Positions 18,013-28,095 of a stretch of 64,000 nucleotides of DNA are shown here, in pieces. Origin of the DNA: an uncultured Actinomycetes bacterium (lineage in GTDB: Bacteria; Actinomycetota; Actinomycetes; Mycobacteriales; Nakamurellaceae); the NCBI GenBank assembly GCA_937926105.1, contig CALANS010000028.1, positions 124,001-188,000 on the forward strand, read 5' to 3'. Within the stretch, counting starts at the first letter, position 1, and each line of letters starts with the position of its first letter. The translations under genes and the position numbers were made by a program. The notes below the pieces were generated by a model that was not told where the DNA came from, did not search any database, and worked only from the letters and a program-made list of their open reading frames with translations.

Positions 18013-19124
18013 TGGGCCGGCTGAGCCTCCGCCGGATCGCGCTGGCCGCGGCGGCGCCCGTTGCCGCGCTGATCGGTGCCGCCATCATCATCGTGCTGCT
18101 ACTGCTGGCCACCGGGCACAACCCGTTCTCGGCCTTCTCTGCCATGGGCAGTGCCTATTCCGATCCCAGCGTGGTGACGGGAGCCATCAACCAGACCACG
18201 GTGTTTTACCTGTCCGCGGTGGCCGTGGCCATCGGCTTCAGGATGAACCTGTTCAACATCGGGGTGGACGGGCAGTATCGGCTGGCCGCGATGATCGCGG
18301 CCGCGTTCGCCGGCGCAGCGTTCATGTCCTCGCTACCCGGCTTTCTGCGCATCGTCCTGACCCTGCTGGTGGCGATGGCGGTGGGCGCGATCTGGGCCGG
18401 AATCGCCGGCTGGCTGCGGGTGACCCGCGGCGTCAGCGAGGTGATCTCCACCATCATGCTGAATTCGATTGCCACCGCGCTGATCGCCTTCTTGCTGACG
18501 CCGGACCGGCTGGCGATCCTGATGGGCCAGAACGTGTCCACCCGGCCCATCACCGATGGCGGCCGGCTGGACAACTTCGACATCGGCACCGGTTCGCCGC
18601 TGTTCAGCCTGATCCTGCTGGCGGCGCTGGTCGGGGTCGCGTACTGGTTCCTGCTCAGCCGCACCGTCTTCGGGTTCTCCATCAAGGCGACGGGGCTGTC
18701 CGAGACGGCCGCGGTGGCCAGCGGCATCAGTGTCAAGAAGATGATGTTCTACGCGATGCTGCTCTCCGGTGCGGTCGCCGGCCTGGTGGGTATGCCCGAG
18801 TTGCTCAACGGGCTGGCCGGCAGCTATTCGCTGAACTTCCAGACCGGCATCGGCTTTACCGGTATCGCCATCGCACTGCTGGGCCGCAACCACCCGGTGG
18901 GCATCGCGTTCGCCGCGGCGCTGTGGAGCTTCCTGGCGTCCTCGTCGAACGCGTTGCAGTCGGTCAACGTGCCCAAGGAGCTGGTGACGATCATGCAGGG
19001 CATCATCGTGCTGCTGGTGGTGATCGCCTACGAGATAGTCCGGCGGGCACGGATCGTGCTGGAGCAGCGAGACGTGGCACGGCAGCTGGCGGCGGTCGAG
19101 TCTCCGGAGGGGGTGGCGGCATGA
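18012..19124 (+). CDS. Nucleoside ABC transporter permease (first)
   Basis: A 370-residue membrane protein of the BPD_transp_2 (RbsC/YufP-like) class with about eight to ten helices. Typical segments are FRMNLFNIGVDGQ, RGVSEVISTIMLNSIA, FSIKATGLSETAAVASGISVKK and GFTGIAIALLGRNHPVGI. The ATG overlaps the ATPase stop, and its end overlaps the next permease start (ATGA), so translation is coupled. It pairs with the following permease to form the import channel. Confidence 0.94.
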   Translation: MGRLSLRRIALAAAAPVAALIGAAIIIVLLLLATGHNPFSAFSAMGSAYSDPSVVTGAINQTTVFYLSAVAVAIGFRMNLFNIGVDGQYRLAAMIAAAFAGAAFMSSLPGFLRIVLTLLVAMAVGAIWAGIAGWLRVTRGVSEVISTIMLNSIATALIAFLLTPDRLAILMGQNVSTRPITDGGRLDNFDIGTGSPLFSLILLAALVGVAYWFLLSRTVFGFSIKATGLSETAAVASGISVKKMMFYAMLLSGAVAGLVGMPELLNGLAGSYSLNFQTGIGFTGIAIALLGRNHPVGIAFAAALWSFLASSSNALQSVNVPKELVTIMQGIIVLLVVIAYEIVRRARIVLEQRDVARQLAAVESPEGVAA

Positions 19125-20380
19125 CGACGACCACCGACCTTGCCGGGCTCCGGCCCGTGCCGGTCGTACGCGCCCGGCGTCACATCCCGGCGTGGGGTTG
19201 GCTGTTGATCCTGGTGATCGGCCTGGCCGGGGTGTCGGCCATCCGGCTGTTCTCCGATGCCAGCAACCTCACCTCGGCCGGGGCCATCGAGGCCGCGATC
19301 GCCGCGGCCGTGCCGATCGCGCTGGCCGGGCTGTCCGGCCTGTGGTCGGAACGTGCCGGCGTGGTGAACATCGGCCTGGAAGGCATGATGATCCTGGGCA
19401 CCTTCGGGGCCGGATTCGCCGGCTACCAGTGGGGCCCGTGGGCCGGGGTGTTCTTCGGCATCGTGTGCGGCGCGCTGGGCGGTCTGCTGATGGGCCTGGC
19501 CACCATCACCTTCGGGGTGGACCACATTATCGCCGGCGTCGCCATCAATATCGTCGCTCCAGGCATCACGCTGTTCCTGTCCGAGTTGCTGTTCACTGAC
19601 GCCCCCGGCGGCGGGCAGCGCCAGTCGCCGCCGGTGTCCGACGTCTTCAAGATCACCATCAACGGGCTGACCGACGCCCTGCGCGCCCTGGAGCAGAAGA
19701 ACTGGTTTTTCGTCTCCGACCTGGCCGGCATCGTGCGGGGTATGACGACGCAGCTGTCGGCGCTGAGCCTGCTGGCCGCGATCTTGATTGCCGCCAGCGG
19801 ATATATCTTGTGGCGCACCAAATTCGGGCTACGGCTGCGTTCCTGCGGCGAGGCGCCCTACGCGGCGGAGTCGCTGGGCGTCAACGTGATCCGCTACAAG
19901 TACGCGGCGATGACGATCTCCGGGTCGCTAGCCGGGCTGGCCGGGGCCTTCCTGGTGGTGGGGTTGAAGTTCCAGGACGGCCAGACTCGCGGGCTCGGCT
20001 TCATCGGCCTGGCGGCGATGATCTTCGGCAACTGGCGTCCCGGTGGGCTGGCCATCGGCGCCGGCCTCTTCGGGTACACCGACGGGGTGCGGCTGTACGA
20101 CTCCACGAACACCGCGATGCACGCCGTGGTGCTGCTGCTCGCGGTCGCGTTGGTGATCGTGGCGGCACTGCAACTGCGGCGCGGCAACCGGATGGTGGCC
20201 CTGTCCGGACTGATCATCGCGGCGCTGGCGGCCTGGTGGTACTTCTCCATCGACCAGGTGCCGCGGCAGTTGGTGGTGGCCGCGCCGTACGCCATCACGT
20301 TGCTGGTGATGGGCCTGGCCTCGCAGCGGCTGCGCATGCCCAAGGCCGACGGGCTGATCTATCGCAAGGGGGAGCATTGA
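19121..20380 (+). CDS. Nucleoside ABC transporter permease (second)
   Basis: A 419-residue permease of the YufQ-like class: GLWSERAGVVNIGLEGMMILG, FGVDHIIAGVAINIVAPGITLFLSEL, LRLRSCGEAPYAAESLGVNV and GLGFIGLAAMIFGNWRPGG are characteristic. An extra C-terminal set of helices (LLLAVALVIVAALQL, GLIIAALAAWWYF) makes it longer than the core family. ATG 19121 overlaps the first permease stop and has GGAGG just upstream. cdd follows after 19 bases. Confidence 0.94.
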   Translation: MTTTTDLAGLRPVPVVRARRHIPAWGWLLILVIGLAGVSAIRLFSDASNLTSAGAIEAAIAAAVPIALAGLSGLWSERAGVVNIGLEGMMILGTFGAGFAGYQWGPWAGVFFGIVCGALGGLLMGLATITFGVDHIIAGVAINIVAPGITLFLSELLFTDAPGGGQRQSPPVSDVFKITINGLTDALRALEQKNWFFVSDLAGIVRGMTTQLSALSLLAAILIAASGYILWRTKFGLRLRSCGEAPYAAESLGVNVIRYKYAAMTISGSLAGLAGAFLVVGLKFQDGQTRGLGFIGLAAMIFGNWRPGGLAIGAGLFGYTDGVRLYDSTNTAMHAVVLLLAVALVIVAALQLRRGNRMVALSGLIIAALAAWWYFSIDQVPRQLVVAAPYAITLLVMGLASQRLRMPKADGLIYRKGEH

Positions 20381-20399
20381 CCCGCGAGGACGTCACGAC

Positions 20400-20816
20400 A
20401 TGACGAACGCATCCGGCGGCACCGTCACCGCAATCGACTGGGACTTGTTGCGTGTCCAGGCCGTCGAGGCCGCTCGACTGGCCTACTGCCCGTACTCGCA
20501 CCTGCAGGTCGGCGCGGCCGCGTTGGTCGACGACGGGCGCATCATCACCGGCTGCAACGTGGAGAATGCCTCCTACGGGTTGGGTCTGTGCGCCGAGTGC
20601 ACGCTGGTGGGGCAGCTGCGGCTGTCCGGTGGCGGGCGGCTGGTGGCGCTGGCCTGCCGGTCCGGTGCCGGGGAGTTACTGATGCCGTGCGGGCGGTGTC
20701 GACAGGTGATTTACGAGTTCGGCGGTCCGGAGCTGATGGTGGATACCCCCGACGGCCCGCAGCCGATGACCTGGGTGCTGCCGGCGGCGTTCGGTCCGGA
20801 GCACCTGCCGGCCTAA
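20400..20816 (+). CDS. cdd: Cytidine deaminase
   Basis: A 138-residue homotetramer-type cytidine deaminase that converts cytidine and deoxycytidine to uridine forms. The zinc site is complete: CAEC carries the first Cys and the catalytic Glu, and PCGRCRQ carries the other two Cys ligands. VENASYGLGLCAE is the substrate-binding segment. ATG 20400 follows GAGGA. It lies directly downstream of the nucleoside importer and upstream of deoA and add, forming a pyrimidine and purine nucleoside salvage unit. A strong hairpin separates it from deoA. Confidence 0.95.
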   Translation: MTNASGGTVTAIDWDLLRVQAVEAARLAYCPYSHLQVGAAALVDDGRIITGCNVENASYGLGLCAECTLVGQLRLSGGGRLVALACRSGAGELLMPCGRCRQVIYEFGGPELMVDTPDGPQPMTWVLPAAFGPEHLPA

Positions 20817-20817
20817 G

Positions 20818-20863
20818 GTCGTGTGGTCCAGCGAGCGCCACAGCGCCCGCTGGACCACACGAC
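20818..20863. repeat. Long intergenic hairpin with GCGC-tetraloop-GCGC core (copy 1)
   Basis: Two 16-bp perfect arms (GTCGTGTGGTCCAGCG at 20818-20833 and its complement at 20848-20863) enclose an A/C mismatch, then a GCGC/GCGC helix with loop CACA. The fold is nearly continuous for 21 positions. It begins just after the cdd stop. A second element with the same inner layout but different arms is at 25197-25240. It may act as a bidirectional terminator or be a repetitive element; no T run follows. Confidence 0.75.
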
Positions 20864-20886
20864 TCGCAGTGCGAAGGGATGCAGCA

Positions 20887-22170
20887 ATGGATATCGCGGC
20901 GGTAGATGTGATCCGCGCCAAGCGGGATCGCCGGGTGCTGACCGAGGCGCAGATCCAGCAGATCATCGACGGCTACACGGCGGGCGCCGTGGCCGAGGAG
21001 CAGATGTCGGCGCTGCTGATGGCGATCCTGCTCAACGGCATGTCCGCCGACGAGATCGCCCACTGGACCTCCGCGATGATCGATTCCGGGGTGCGGATGG
21101 ACCTGTCCGGCGTCGGCCGGCCCACCGTCGACAAGCACTCCACCGGGGGTGTGGGGGACAAGATCTCGCTGCCGTTGGCCCCGCTGGTCGCCGCCTGTGG
21201 GGCCGCGGTGCCGCAACTGTCCGGCCGGGGCCTCGGGCACACCGGCGGCACGCTGGACAAGATGGAGTCCATCTCCGGCTGGAATGCGGCGCTGTCGCCG
21301 CAGGCGATGCGCGAGCACCTGGCGACCGTCGGCGCGGTGATCTGCGCCGCCTCGGCGGATCTGGCGCCGGCCGACCGAAAGCTGTATGCGCTGCGGGACG
21401 TCACCGGAACGGTGGAGTCCATCCCGATGATCGCTGCTTCCATCATGAGCAAGAAGATCGCCGAGGGTACGGCGTCGCTGGTGCTGGACGTCAAGGTCGG
21501 CTCCGGGGCCTTTATGAAGGACGCCACCTCGGCGGCGCAGTTGGCCCGCACCATGGTCCGGTTGGGGTCCGATGCCGGAGTGCGCACCTCCGCGCTGCTG
21601 ACCGACATGTCCGAGCCGCTCGGGCTGGCCGTGGGCAACGCGATCGAGGTGGCCGAGGCGGTCGAAGTGCTGGCCGGTGGCGGGCCGGCCGACGTGGTGG
21701 AGTTGACGCTGGCACTGGCTCGCGAGATGGTCGAGCTGGCAGGGCTTTCCGTGGATCCGGCGCGGGTACTGGCCTCGGGCCGGGCGATGGACGTGTGGCG
21801 GCAGATGGTGACGGCGCAGGGTGGCGATCCGACCGCGCCGCTGCCAACGCCGAAGACCGTTGAGGTGGTGACGGCGCCGTCCGGCGGGGTGATCGCCAGA
21901 ATGGATGCGCTGGCGGTCGGCATGGCGTCGTGGCGGCTCGGCGCGGGCCGGGCACGCAAGGAGGATGCGGTGCAGGCTGCCGCCGGGGTGCTGTGCCGGG
22001 CCAAGCCCGGTGACGAGATCGCCGAGGGCGCCCCGCTGTTCGAACTGCACACCGACACTCCGGAGCGGCTGGCCGCGGCCCGCGCCGAACTGGCGACGGC
22101 GGTCGACATCGTGCCGGCCGGGCGGCCGGTGCCACGCCGGGCCATCGTGCTGAACACCATCCGCGGCTGA
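20887..22170 (+). CDS. deoA: Thymidine phosphorylase
   Basis: A 427-residue pyrimidine-nucleoside phosphorylase that splits thymidine (and often deoxyuridine/uridine) into base and (deoxy)ribose-1-phosphate. Family features: [17 protein letters not shown] at the start, the phosphate-binding signature [58 protein letters not shown] and [14 protein letters not shown] 20887 follows GAAGGGA; the frame upstream of it is not family-like. Between cdd and add in the salvage unit; the deoxyribose-phosphate aldolase gene needed downstream in the pathway is at 61.2-62.3 kb. Confidence 0.96.
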   Translation: MDIAAVDVIRAKRDRRVLTEAQIQQIIDGYTAGAVAEEQMSALLMAILLNGMSADEIAHWTSAMIDSGVRMDLSGVGRPTVDKHSTGGVGDKISLPLAPLVAACGAAVPQLSGRGLGHTGGTLDKMESISGWNAALSPQAMREHLATVGAVICAASADLAPADRKLYALRDVTGTVESIPMIAASIMSKKIAEGTASLVLDVKVGSGAFMKDATSAAQLARTMVRLGSDAGVRTSALLTDMSEPLGLAVGNAIEVAEAVEVLAGGGPADVVELTLALAREMVELAGLSVDPARVLASGRAMDVWRQMVTAQGGDPTAPLPTPKTVEVVTAPSGGVIARMDALAVGMASWRLGAGRARKEDAVQAAAGVLCRAKPGDEIAEGAPLFELHTDTPERLAAARAELATAVDIVPAGRPVPRRAIVLNTIRG

Positions 22171-22192
22171 TCCGGTCGCCCCGATCGTGCGG

Positions 22193-22198
22193 TAGCGT
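22193..22198 (+). promoter_or_regulatory. -10 box of a leaderless promoter for add
   Basis: TAGCGT ends 7 bases before the add ATG, and no ribosome binding site is visible. This suggests add also has its own leaderless transcript although it follows deoA closely. Confidence 0.5.
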
Positions 22199-22205
22199 CA
22201 CGCTC

Positions 22206-23294
22206 ATGCCGACGTCCCTGACCGCGGACACCATCCGCATCGCCCCCAAGGTCCTGCTGCACGACCACCTGGACGGAGGTCTGCGCCCCGCGACGATCGT
22301 CGAGTTGGCGGCCGACTGCGGGTATCACGGACTGCCGACCGCAGACGCCGACGAACTCGGTCGCTGGTTTATCGAGTCGGCCGATTCCGGTTCGCTGGTG
22401 CGGTATCTGCAGACCTTCGATCAGACGCTGGCCGTGATGCAGACCCGGGAGGGGCTGGTGCGGGTCGCGTCCGAATGCGCACAGGACCTGGCCGCCGACG
22501 GCGTGGTGTACGCGGAGGTGCGATTCGCCCCCGAGCAGCACCTGCAGCGCGGCCTGACGCTGCCCCAGGTGGTGCAGGCGGTGCTGGACGGGTTCGCCGA
22601 GGGCAGCAGGATCGCCGCGCAGGCCGGACGGGGTATTCGGGTGCGCGCGCTGCTCACCGCGATGCGGCAGGCCGCGCGGTCCCGGGAGATCGCCGAACTG
22701 GTGGTGGCCTTCCGGGGCAAGGAGGTCGCCGGATTCGACATCGCCGGTGCCGAAGCGGGTTTCCCGCCCAGCCGGCACCTGGACGCCTTCGAATACCTGC
22801 AGCGGGAGAACTCACACTTCACCATTCACGCCGGCGAGGCATTCGGGCTGCCGTCGATCTGGGAGGCCATCCAATGGTGCGGCACCGAGCGCCTCGGTCA
22901 CGGGGTGCGCATCGTGGACGACATCACCGTCGACGAGGACGGTAACGCGACGCTGGGCCTGCTGGCCGGCTACGTGCGGGACCGGCGCATCCCGCTGGAG
23001 ATGGCGCCTACCTCGAACGTGCAGACCGGTGCGGCAGCCTCCATCGCGACGCACCCCATCGGGCTGCTGACCGACCTGCGCTTCCGGGTCACCGTTAACA
23101 CCGACAACCGGCTGATGTCCGGCGTCTCGATGACCAGCGAGATGGCTGCCCTGGTAGAGGCTTTCGACTACGACTGGCACAGGCTGCAGTGGTTCACCAT
23201 CAACGCGATGAAGTCGGCGTTCCTGCCGTTCGACGAGCGGCTGGCGATCATCGAGAATATCGTCAAACCGGGGTATGCGGCCCTGATGGCGTGA
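22206..23294 (+). CDS. add: Adenosine deaminase
   Basis: A 362-residue zinc-dependent enzyme that turns (deoxy)adenosine into (deoxy)inosine. Motifs in order: LLHDHLDGG (zinc His pair), [10 protein letters not shown] (catalytic HAGE), RLGHGVRI (zinc His), [12 protein letters not shown] and [12 protein letters not shown] (Asp pair). Length is normal. Last gene of the nucleoside salvage unit. Its 3' end overlaps that of the convergent nucleotidyltransferase-like gene by 32 bases. Confidence 0.96.
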   Translation: MPTSLTADTIRIAPKVLLHDHLDGGLRPATIVELAADCGYHGLPTADADELGRWFIESADSGSLVRYLQTFDQTLAVMQTREGLVRVASECAQDLAADGVVYAEVRFAPEQHLQRGLTLPQVVQAVLDGFAEGSRIAAQAGRGIRVRALLTAMRQAARSREIAELVVAFRGKEVAGFDIAGAEAGFPPSRHLDAFEYLQRENSHFTIHAGEAFGLPSIWEAIQWCGTERLGHGVRIVDDITVDEDGNATLGLLAGYVRDRRIPLEMAPTSNVQTGAAASIATHPIGLLTDLRFRVTVNTDNRLMSGVSMTSEMAALVEAFDYDWHRLQWFTINAMKSAFLPFDERLAIIENIVKPGYAALMA

Positions 23295-23859
23295 TGCCGT
23301 CGGCGCCCGCCTGACCGGGCAGGCTGAGTTCAGCGGGCAGGCCAAGCTCGGCGGCGGCCCGGGCCTGCTCGTGCCGCGGGACCAGCGGCTCCAGCAGCGC
23401 CGCCTTGTCCGGGTTCAGCTTCGAGTACAGCGCCCACCAAAATGCCGGCTCCGCCAGCGGGATCTCGTCACCGTCCAGGATTGCGGTGCCACCGGACCGC
23501 AACGGCAGCCGCTGCCAGGTGCCGCCGACCAGCAGCCCGGGATGCTCGAACACCTCCACCGGCACCCCACCCAGCACACCACGCCACATCCGCCCGCCGC
23601 CGACCTCGCCCCGATCGGTACGGATGATCGCTCCGTGCTCGGCATACGGGTACACCTCGGCGAACCCGCGCAGGGCGGAAAGGCTCGTCACCGCTTGATA
23701 TCCCGCGTGGTCGATCTCGATGTCCAGATCCCGCACCGGCGCCGGCAGACCGAGCAGCGCCAGCAGGCCGCTGCCGCCGACACCGTGCCGCACTCCGGCG
23801 GCGGCCAGTTCCCGGCTGATGCGTCCGGCTGCCGCCGCATGCGGTCCTGGAAGTCCCAC
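23263..23859 (-). CDS. Nucleotidyltransferase-like protein
   Basis: A 198-residue protein with [29 protein letters not shown] near the N-terminus: a Gly/Ser pair followed by a D-x-D motif, as in minimal nucleotidyltransferase folds. Later segments ([47 protein letters not shown]) fit the helical part of such proteins. I cannot assign a substrate; antitoxin-like or orphan nucleotidyltransferases have this look. Just upstream of its start is a short direct repeat (GTGGATGTCAGT twice within 23867-23900). It converges on add with a 32-base overlap. Confidence 0.65.
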   Translation of the reverse strand: MGLPGPHAAAAGRISRELAAAGVRHGVGGSGLLALLGLPAPVRDLDIEIDHAGYQAVTSLSALRGFAEVYPYAEHGAIIRTDRGEVGGGRMWRGVLGGVPVEVFEHPGLLVGGTWQRLPLRSGGTAILDGDEIPLAEPAFWWALYSKLNPDKAALLEPLVPRHEQARAAAELGLPAELSLPGQAGADGITPSGPHTPV

Positions 23860-23901
23860 GGCCCAGTGGATGTCAGTGGATGCCGGTGGATGTCAGTAGC
23901 T

Positions 23902-25170
23902 TCAGCGCCAGTCGAGGGTCGCGGTGAACGACTCGACCAGAGCGGTCCAGGCGGCGACCTCGTCGTCGAACGGCGGTGACGGAGGCAGCCGGCCGGGGTC
24001 CGGCTGGGTGATCGCCCGCACCAGGTTGCCCAGCGGCGATGCGGTGGACAGCGCCTCCGCCACCTCGCCGTCGTCCCGGGCGGCCGCCGCGTCGGTGAGC
24101 AGCTCGACCGCCAACTCCAGCTGCTCGGCGTCGACCGCTCGTGGTCCGTCCAGCATCTCCCGGTCGAGATCGTCGAGCCGGTAGGTGTTCTCGGGCCCGG
24201 CGAGCACCGACGCCTCGCCGCCGGCGACACCTTCGCGGATGGTGGTCCAGGCATCCAGATGGCTCAGCGCGTTCTCCGCGGTGGGATCGGCCAGGTACTC
24301 CTCCAGCGCCGCCGGTGACGCGAACAGCCCGATCCGGTCCGCCGTGGACAGGAAAACCGGCGCCTCCTCCAGATAGCAGCGCAGCGTCCACCCGGTGCGC
24401 CCGCCGGCGGTGACCTTCAGGCAGTCGATGCCAACCTCGTCCCAGAACGCCAGGTCGGGGTCGCGCTCCGCCTCCGGCGCAGCGGCGCCGTCCAGACCGG
24501 CGTCGATCTCCTCGGCGTCCTGTGGATGCTCGGCCAGGTAGTCCTCCACCTCTCCGCCGCCCTGCACGGAGGCCACCGCGTCCAATTCGGCCTGCGCGGC
24601 GGCGACCGCGTCGGCGTCGACCTCGGGGGTGACGACGAGGGCGTCCAGTGCCTCGATCACCTCGTCCCAGCGGGTCGCCACCACCGAGCCGACCTCGTCC
24701 CAGAGCCGGCCGCCGGCCCTGCCGATGAACATGGTGGGTCCCTGCGCCGCGAGCGCGAAACCGGACGCCGAACCCAGCACCTCCTCGATCACCGGCAGGT
24801 CGCACACCTCGGCCAGTGAGCGCAGGATCGCGACCGTGTCGGCCAGTTCGGCCAGGCTCCAGACGTCGGGATGCTCGGCGACCAGGTCGGGCACCCCGAC
24901 GATGTCGAACCGGTGGTCCTCGTCCGGCACCAACTCGTCGGCCAGCAGGGTGGCGGCGCGGTGCCACTGGGGGTGATCTTGCAGGTCGTGCTCGGCATCG
25001 GACCGGATGAAGGCGGCCAGGTGTGGCGCATCGGGCAGCAGGTACAGGGCGTCACCGTGGCCGAGGAACGCCTCCCACTCCTCGCCGTCCTCCACCCAGC
25101 GCTGCGCCCACAGAGTGATGCCATTGCCGTGGGTCAGGCTCAGCTCGATCGGGATGATGTCCGATGCCAC
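23902..25170 (-). CDS. Acidic conserved hypothetical protein
   Basis: A 422-residue, very acidic soluble protein with no signal peptide or membrane segment. Segments include ALYLLPDAPHLAAFIRSD, DLVAEHPDVWSLAELADTVAILRSLAEVCDLP, FIGRAGGRLWDEVG, a variable Ala/Asp-rich linker (about 190-235) and AFWDEVGIDCLKVTAGGRTGWTLRCYL. Conserved actinobacterial proteins of about this length occur near add/deoA; I recall a mycobacterial relative (Rv3311 type), some copies of which are labelled primosomal protein without good reason. Function unknown. A long hairpin lies just upstream of the start. Confidence 0.75.
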   Translation of the reverse strand: MASDIIPIELSLTHGNGITLWAQRWVEDGEEWEAFLGHGDALYLLPDAPHLAAFIRSDAEHDLQDHPQWHRAATLLADELVPDEDHRFDIVGVPDLVAEHPDVWSLAELADTVAILRSLAEVCDLPVIEEVLGSASGFALAAQGPTMFIGRAGGRLWDEVGSVVATRWDEVIEALDALVVTPEVDADAVAAAQAELDAVASVQGGGEVEDYLAEHPQDAEEIDAGLDGAAAPEAERDPDLAFWDEVGIDCLKVTAGGRTGWTLRCYLEEAPVFLSTADRIGLFASPAALEEYLADPTAENALSHLDAWTTIREGVAGGEASVLAGPENTYRLDDLDREMLDGPRAVDAEQLELAVELLTDAAAARDDGEVAEALSTASPLGNLVRAITQPDPGRLPPSPPFDDEVAAWTALVESFTATLDWR

Positions 25171-25196
25171 GGTGGAAGTCCTCTCGAAGACCGGCT

Positions 25197-25240
25197 TTGT
25201 GAGTCCCAGGTGGCGCTATGGCGCGACCTGGGACTCACAA
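25197..25240. repeat. Long intergenic hairpin with GCGC-tetraloop-GCGC core (copy 2)
   Basis: Perfect 15-bp arms (TTGTGAGTCCCAGGT at 25197-25211 and its complement at 25226-25240) enclose a G/G mismatch, then GCGC, loop TATG, GCGC. The inner layout is the same as at 20818-20863 while the arms are unrelated in sequence. It lies between the gabT stop side and the start of the acidic hypothetical gene. Confidence 0.75.
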
Positions 25241-25282
25241 GCGCCAGCGGGGGCGGGTGCGGTGACGAGCCTAGCGGCGGCT

Positions 25283-26656
25283 CTAGAGCGCCCGGACGGC
25301 GTCCTCCAGCACGGTCAGGCCCTCATCCAGCAACTGCTCGGGGATCGTCAGCGGCGGCAGCAGTCGGATGACGTTTCCGAAGCTACCGCAGGTCAGCACG
25401 ATCACGCCGGCGGCATGGCACGCCTTGGCGACGGCGCCGGCCGCGGCCGGGTCGGGGTCCAGGGTGCCGGGGGTGGTGAACTCGGCGGCGATCATGGCGC
25501 CGCGGCCGCGGACCTCCGCGATGCGCCGGGTGTCGGCGGCCAGGGTGCGCAGTCGGGGGATGGTGTGCTCGCCGATCCGGCGGGCCGCGGCGCACAGGTC
25601 GTGTCGGGCCATCACCTCGATCGAGGCCAGGGCCGCGGCGCAGGCGACCGGGTTGCCGCCGTAGGTGCCGCCCAGTCCGCCGGGGTGCACCGCGTTCATG
25701 ATCTCGGCGCGGCCGGTGACGGCGGCCAGCGGCAACCCGCCGGCGATGCCCTTGGCGGTGGTGACCAGATCCGGTACCACCCCCTCGTACTCGCAGGCGA
25801 ACCAGTCGCCGGTGCGGCAGAACCCCGACTGGATCTCGTCGGCGACGAACACGATGCCGTGGGCCGTGCACCAGTCGCTCAGCGCGGGCAGGAACCCGTC
25901 GGCAGGCACGATGAACCCGCCCTCGCCCTGGATCGGCTCGATCAGCACGGCCGCCACCTGATCGGCACCGACCTGCACGCTGATCTGCTCGATGGCCCGG
26001 GCCGCGGCCGCCTTGCCGTCCAGGCCGCCATCCCGCAGTGGGTAGGACATGCCCACCCGGTACACCTCGGGGGCGAATGGGCCGAAGGTCCGCTTGTACG
26101 GGTTGGCCTTCGCGGTCAGCGCCATCGTCAGGTTGGTACGGCCGTGGTAGGCGTGGTCGAAGACCACCACCGCGGTGCGGCCGGTGGCCGCGCGGGCGAT
26201 CTTGACGGCGTTCTCCACCGCCTCGGCACCCGAGTTGAACAGCGCCGACCGCTTGGCGTGCGCCCCGGGGGTGAGTTCTGCCAGTTTCTCCGTCACCGCC
26301 ACATAGCCCTCGTACGGCGTCACCATGAAGCAGGTGTGGGTCAGGTGGCCGGCCTGCTCCGCAACCGCGGCGGCCACGGCCGGGTTGGCGTTGCCCACGG
26401 AGGTGACGGCGATCCCGGAACCCAGGTCGATCAGCGAGTTGCCGTCCACATCCACCAGCACGCCCCCGTCGGCGTCCGCCGCGAACACCGGCATCGTGGC
26501 GGAGACCCCGGCCGCGACCGACGCCGCCCGACGCGCGGCCAGCGCCGTCGAGTGCGGCCCGGGCAGGGCGGTGACGAGGGTGCGGGCCTGGGGCAGTCGG
26601 TAGTCCAGAGCGGTGTTGCCGCCAGCTTGGGGGACGCGGGTGTCGGTCGCCGTCAC
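25283..26656 (-). CDS. gabT: 4-aminobutyrate aminotransferase
   Basis: A 457-residue class III PLP aminotransferase. Recognisable parts are [72 protein letters not shown] and [16 protein letters not shown] with the PLP lysine. It should transfer the amino group of GABA to 2-oxoglutarate, giving succinic semialdehyde. The GTG at 26656 overlaps the stop of the upstream dehydrogenase gene. Together they fit a putrescine/GABA breakdown route. The substrate call rests on overall similarity and on the neighbour; another omega-amino acid cannot be excluded. Confidence 0.9.
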   Translation of the reverse strand: MTATDTRVPQAGGNTALDYRLPQARTLVTALPGPHSTALAARRAASVAAGVSATMPVFAADADGGVLVDVDGNSLIDLGSGIAVTSVGNANPAVAAAVAEQAGHLTHTCFMVTPYEGYVAVTEKLAELTPGAHAKRSALFNSGAEAVENAVKIARAATGRTAVVVFDHAYHGRTNLTMALTAKANPYKRTFGPFAPEVYRVGMSYPLRDGGLDGKAAAARAIEQISVQVGADQVAAVLIEPIQGEGGFIVPADGFLPALSDWCTAHGIVFVADEIQSGFCRTGDWFACEYEGVVPDLVTTAKGIAGGLPLAAVTGRAEIMNAVHPGGLGGTYGGNPVACAAALASIEVMARHDLCAAARRIGEHTIPRLRTLAADTRRIAEVRGRGAMIAAEFTTPGTLDPDPAAAGAVAKACHAAGVIVLTCGSFGNVIRLLPPLTIPEQLLDEGLTVLEDAVRAL

Positions 26657-28095
26657 GACGGGTCGCCCAGCGCGTGCATGACGTGCTTGATACGGGTGTA
26701 GTCCTCCAGCCCGTAGACCGACAGATCCTTGCCATAGCCGGACCGGCCGAACCCGCCGTGCGGCATCTCGGCCACGATCGGGATGTGCGTGTTGACCCAC
26801 ACACAGCCGAAGTTCAGCTCCGCCGACATCCGCATCGCCCGACCGTGATCGCGGGTCCATACCGACGACGCCAGCCCGTAGCGCACCCCGTTAGCCCAGG
26901 CCAGCGCCTGCGCTTCGTCAACAAAGCGCTGCACGGTGATCACCGGGCCGAAGATCTCGTTCTGGATCGCCTCGTCGTCCTGCTGCAATCCGGAGACCAC
27001 GGTGGGGGAGTAGAAGAACCCGGGCGAGTCCACCCGGGAGCCCCCGGTCTGCACCGTGGCATGGTCGGGCAGCCGGTCCACCATCCCCGACACCCGCTCC
27101 AGCTGGGTGGGGTTGTTCAGCGGCCCGTACAGCGCCTCCTCCGTGTCCGGCGGCCCCGTCACCGTTCCCTTCGCCTGCTCGGTCAGCGCGGCCACGAACT
27201 CGTCGTGCACCCCCGGCCCGGCCAGCACCCTGGTTGCCGCCGTGCAGTCCTGGCCGGCATTGAAGTAGCCGGCCACCGCGATTGCCTCGGCTGCAGCGGC
27301 GATGTCCGCGTCGTCGAACACCACCACTGGGGCCTTGCCGCCCAGCTCCAGGTGCACCCGCTTGACCCCGTCGGAGGCCGACCGCGCCACCGCCATACCG
27401 GCCCGCACGCTGCCGGTGATCGCCACCATCGCCGGGGTCGGATGTGCCACCAGCGCCGCGCCGGTGTCCCGGTCGCCGGTGACCACGTTCAGCACTCCCG
27501 GCGGCAGGAACTCCGCCGCCAGTTCGGCCAGCATCAGGGTGGACACCGGGGTGGTGTCGCTCGGCTTGAGCACGATGGTGTTGCCGGCCGCCAGTGCCGG
27601 CCCGATCTTCCAGATGGCCATCATCAGCGGGTAGTTCCACGGCGTCACCTGGGCGACTACGCCGACCGGCTCGCGTCGCACGTAGGAGGTGTGCCCGGCC
27701 AGGTACTCGCCGGCCGCGCGGCCCTCCAGCGTGCGCGCGGCGCCGGCGAAAAAGCGCAACTGGTCCACGCACGGGGGCAGCTCCTCGGACGCCGTCATCG
27801 CCGTCGGCTTGCCGGTGTTCTCGCACTCCGCCGCCACGAACTCGGCGGCACGTGCCTCCAGCTTGTGGGCCATCCGCAGCAACGCCAGCTGCCGCTCGGC
27901 CGGCGTGGCGTGCGACCAGCCCGGGAATGCCGCGGACGCCGCTGCGAATGCCGCGTCGATGTCCGCCGCGCCCGATACCGGCGCCGTGGCGAAGACCTCT
28001 CCGGTCGCCGGATTCACCACGTCCGCGGCCGGGCCGTCGGCGTCGACGTACCCGCCGTTGACGAAGTTGCGCAGCTGCCGAACAGAGTCACCCAT
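26653..28095 (-). CDS. Gamma-aminobutyraldehyde-type dehydrogenase
   Basis: A 480-residue aldehyde dehydrogenase. It has the NAD-binding and active-site elements [40 protein letters not shown] with the general-base Glu, and [13 protein letters not shown] with the catalytic Cys, plus NEIFGPV. The start [21 protein letters not shown] and the [16 protein letters not shown] segment resemble aminobutyraldehyde dehydrogenases of actinomycetes. With gabT next in the operon it would supply GABA from putrescine-derived aminobutyraldehyde. ATG 28095 has GGAGGG upstream; the frame continues further up without family similarity. Confidence 0.88.
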   Translation of the reverse strand: MGDSVRQLRNFVNGGYVDADGPAADVVNPATGEVFATAPVSGAADIDAAFAAASAAFPGWSHATPAERQLALLRMAHKLEARAAEFVAAECENTGKPTAMTASEELPPCVDQLRFFAGAARTLEGRAAGEYLAGHTSYVRREPVGVVAQVTPWNYPLMMAIWKIGPALAAGNTIVLKPSDTTPVSTLMLAELAAEFLPPGVLNVVTGDRDTGAALVAHPTPAMVAITGSVRAGMAVARSASDGVKRVHLELGGKAPVVVFDDADIAAAAEAIAVAGYFNAGQDCTAATRVLAGPGVHDEFVAALTEQAKGTVTGPPDTEEALYGPLNNPTQLERVSGMVDRLPDHATVQTGGSRVDSPGFFYSPTVVSGLQQDDEAIQNEIFGPVITVQRFVDEAQALAWANGVRYGLASSVWTRDHGRAMRMSAELNFGCVWVNTHIPIVAEMPHGGFGRSGYGKDLSVYGLEDYTRIKHVMHALGDPS

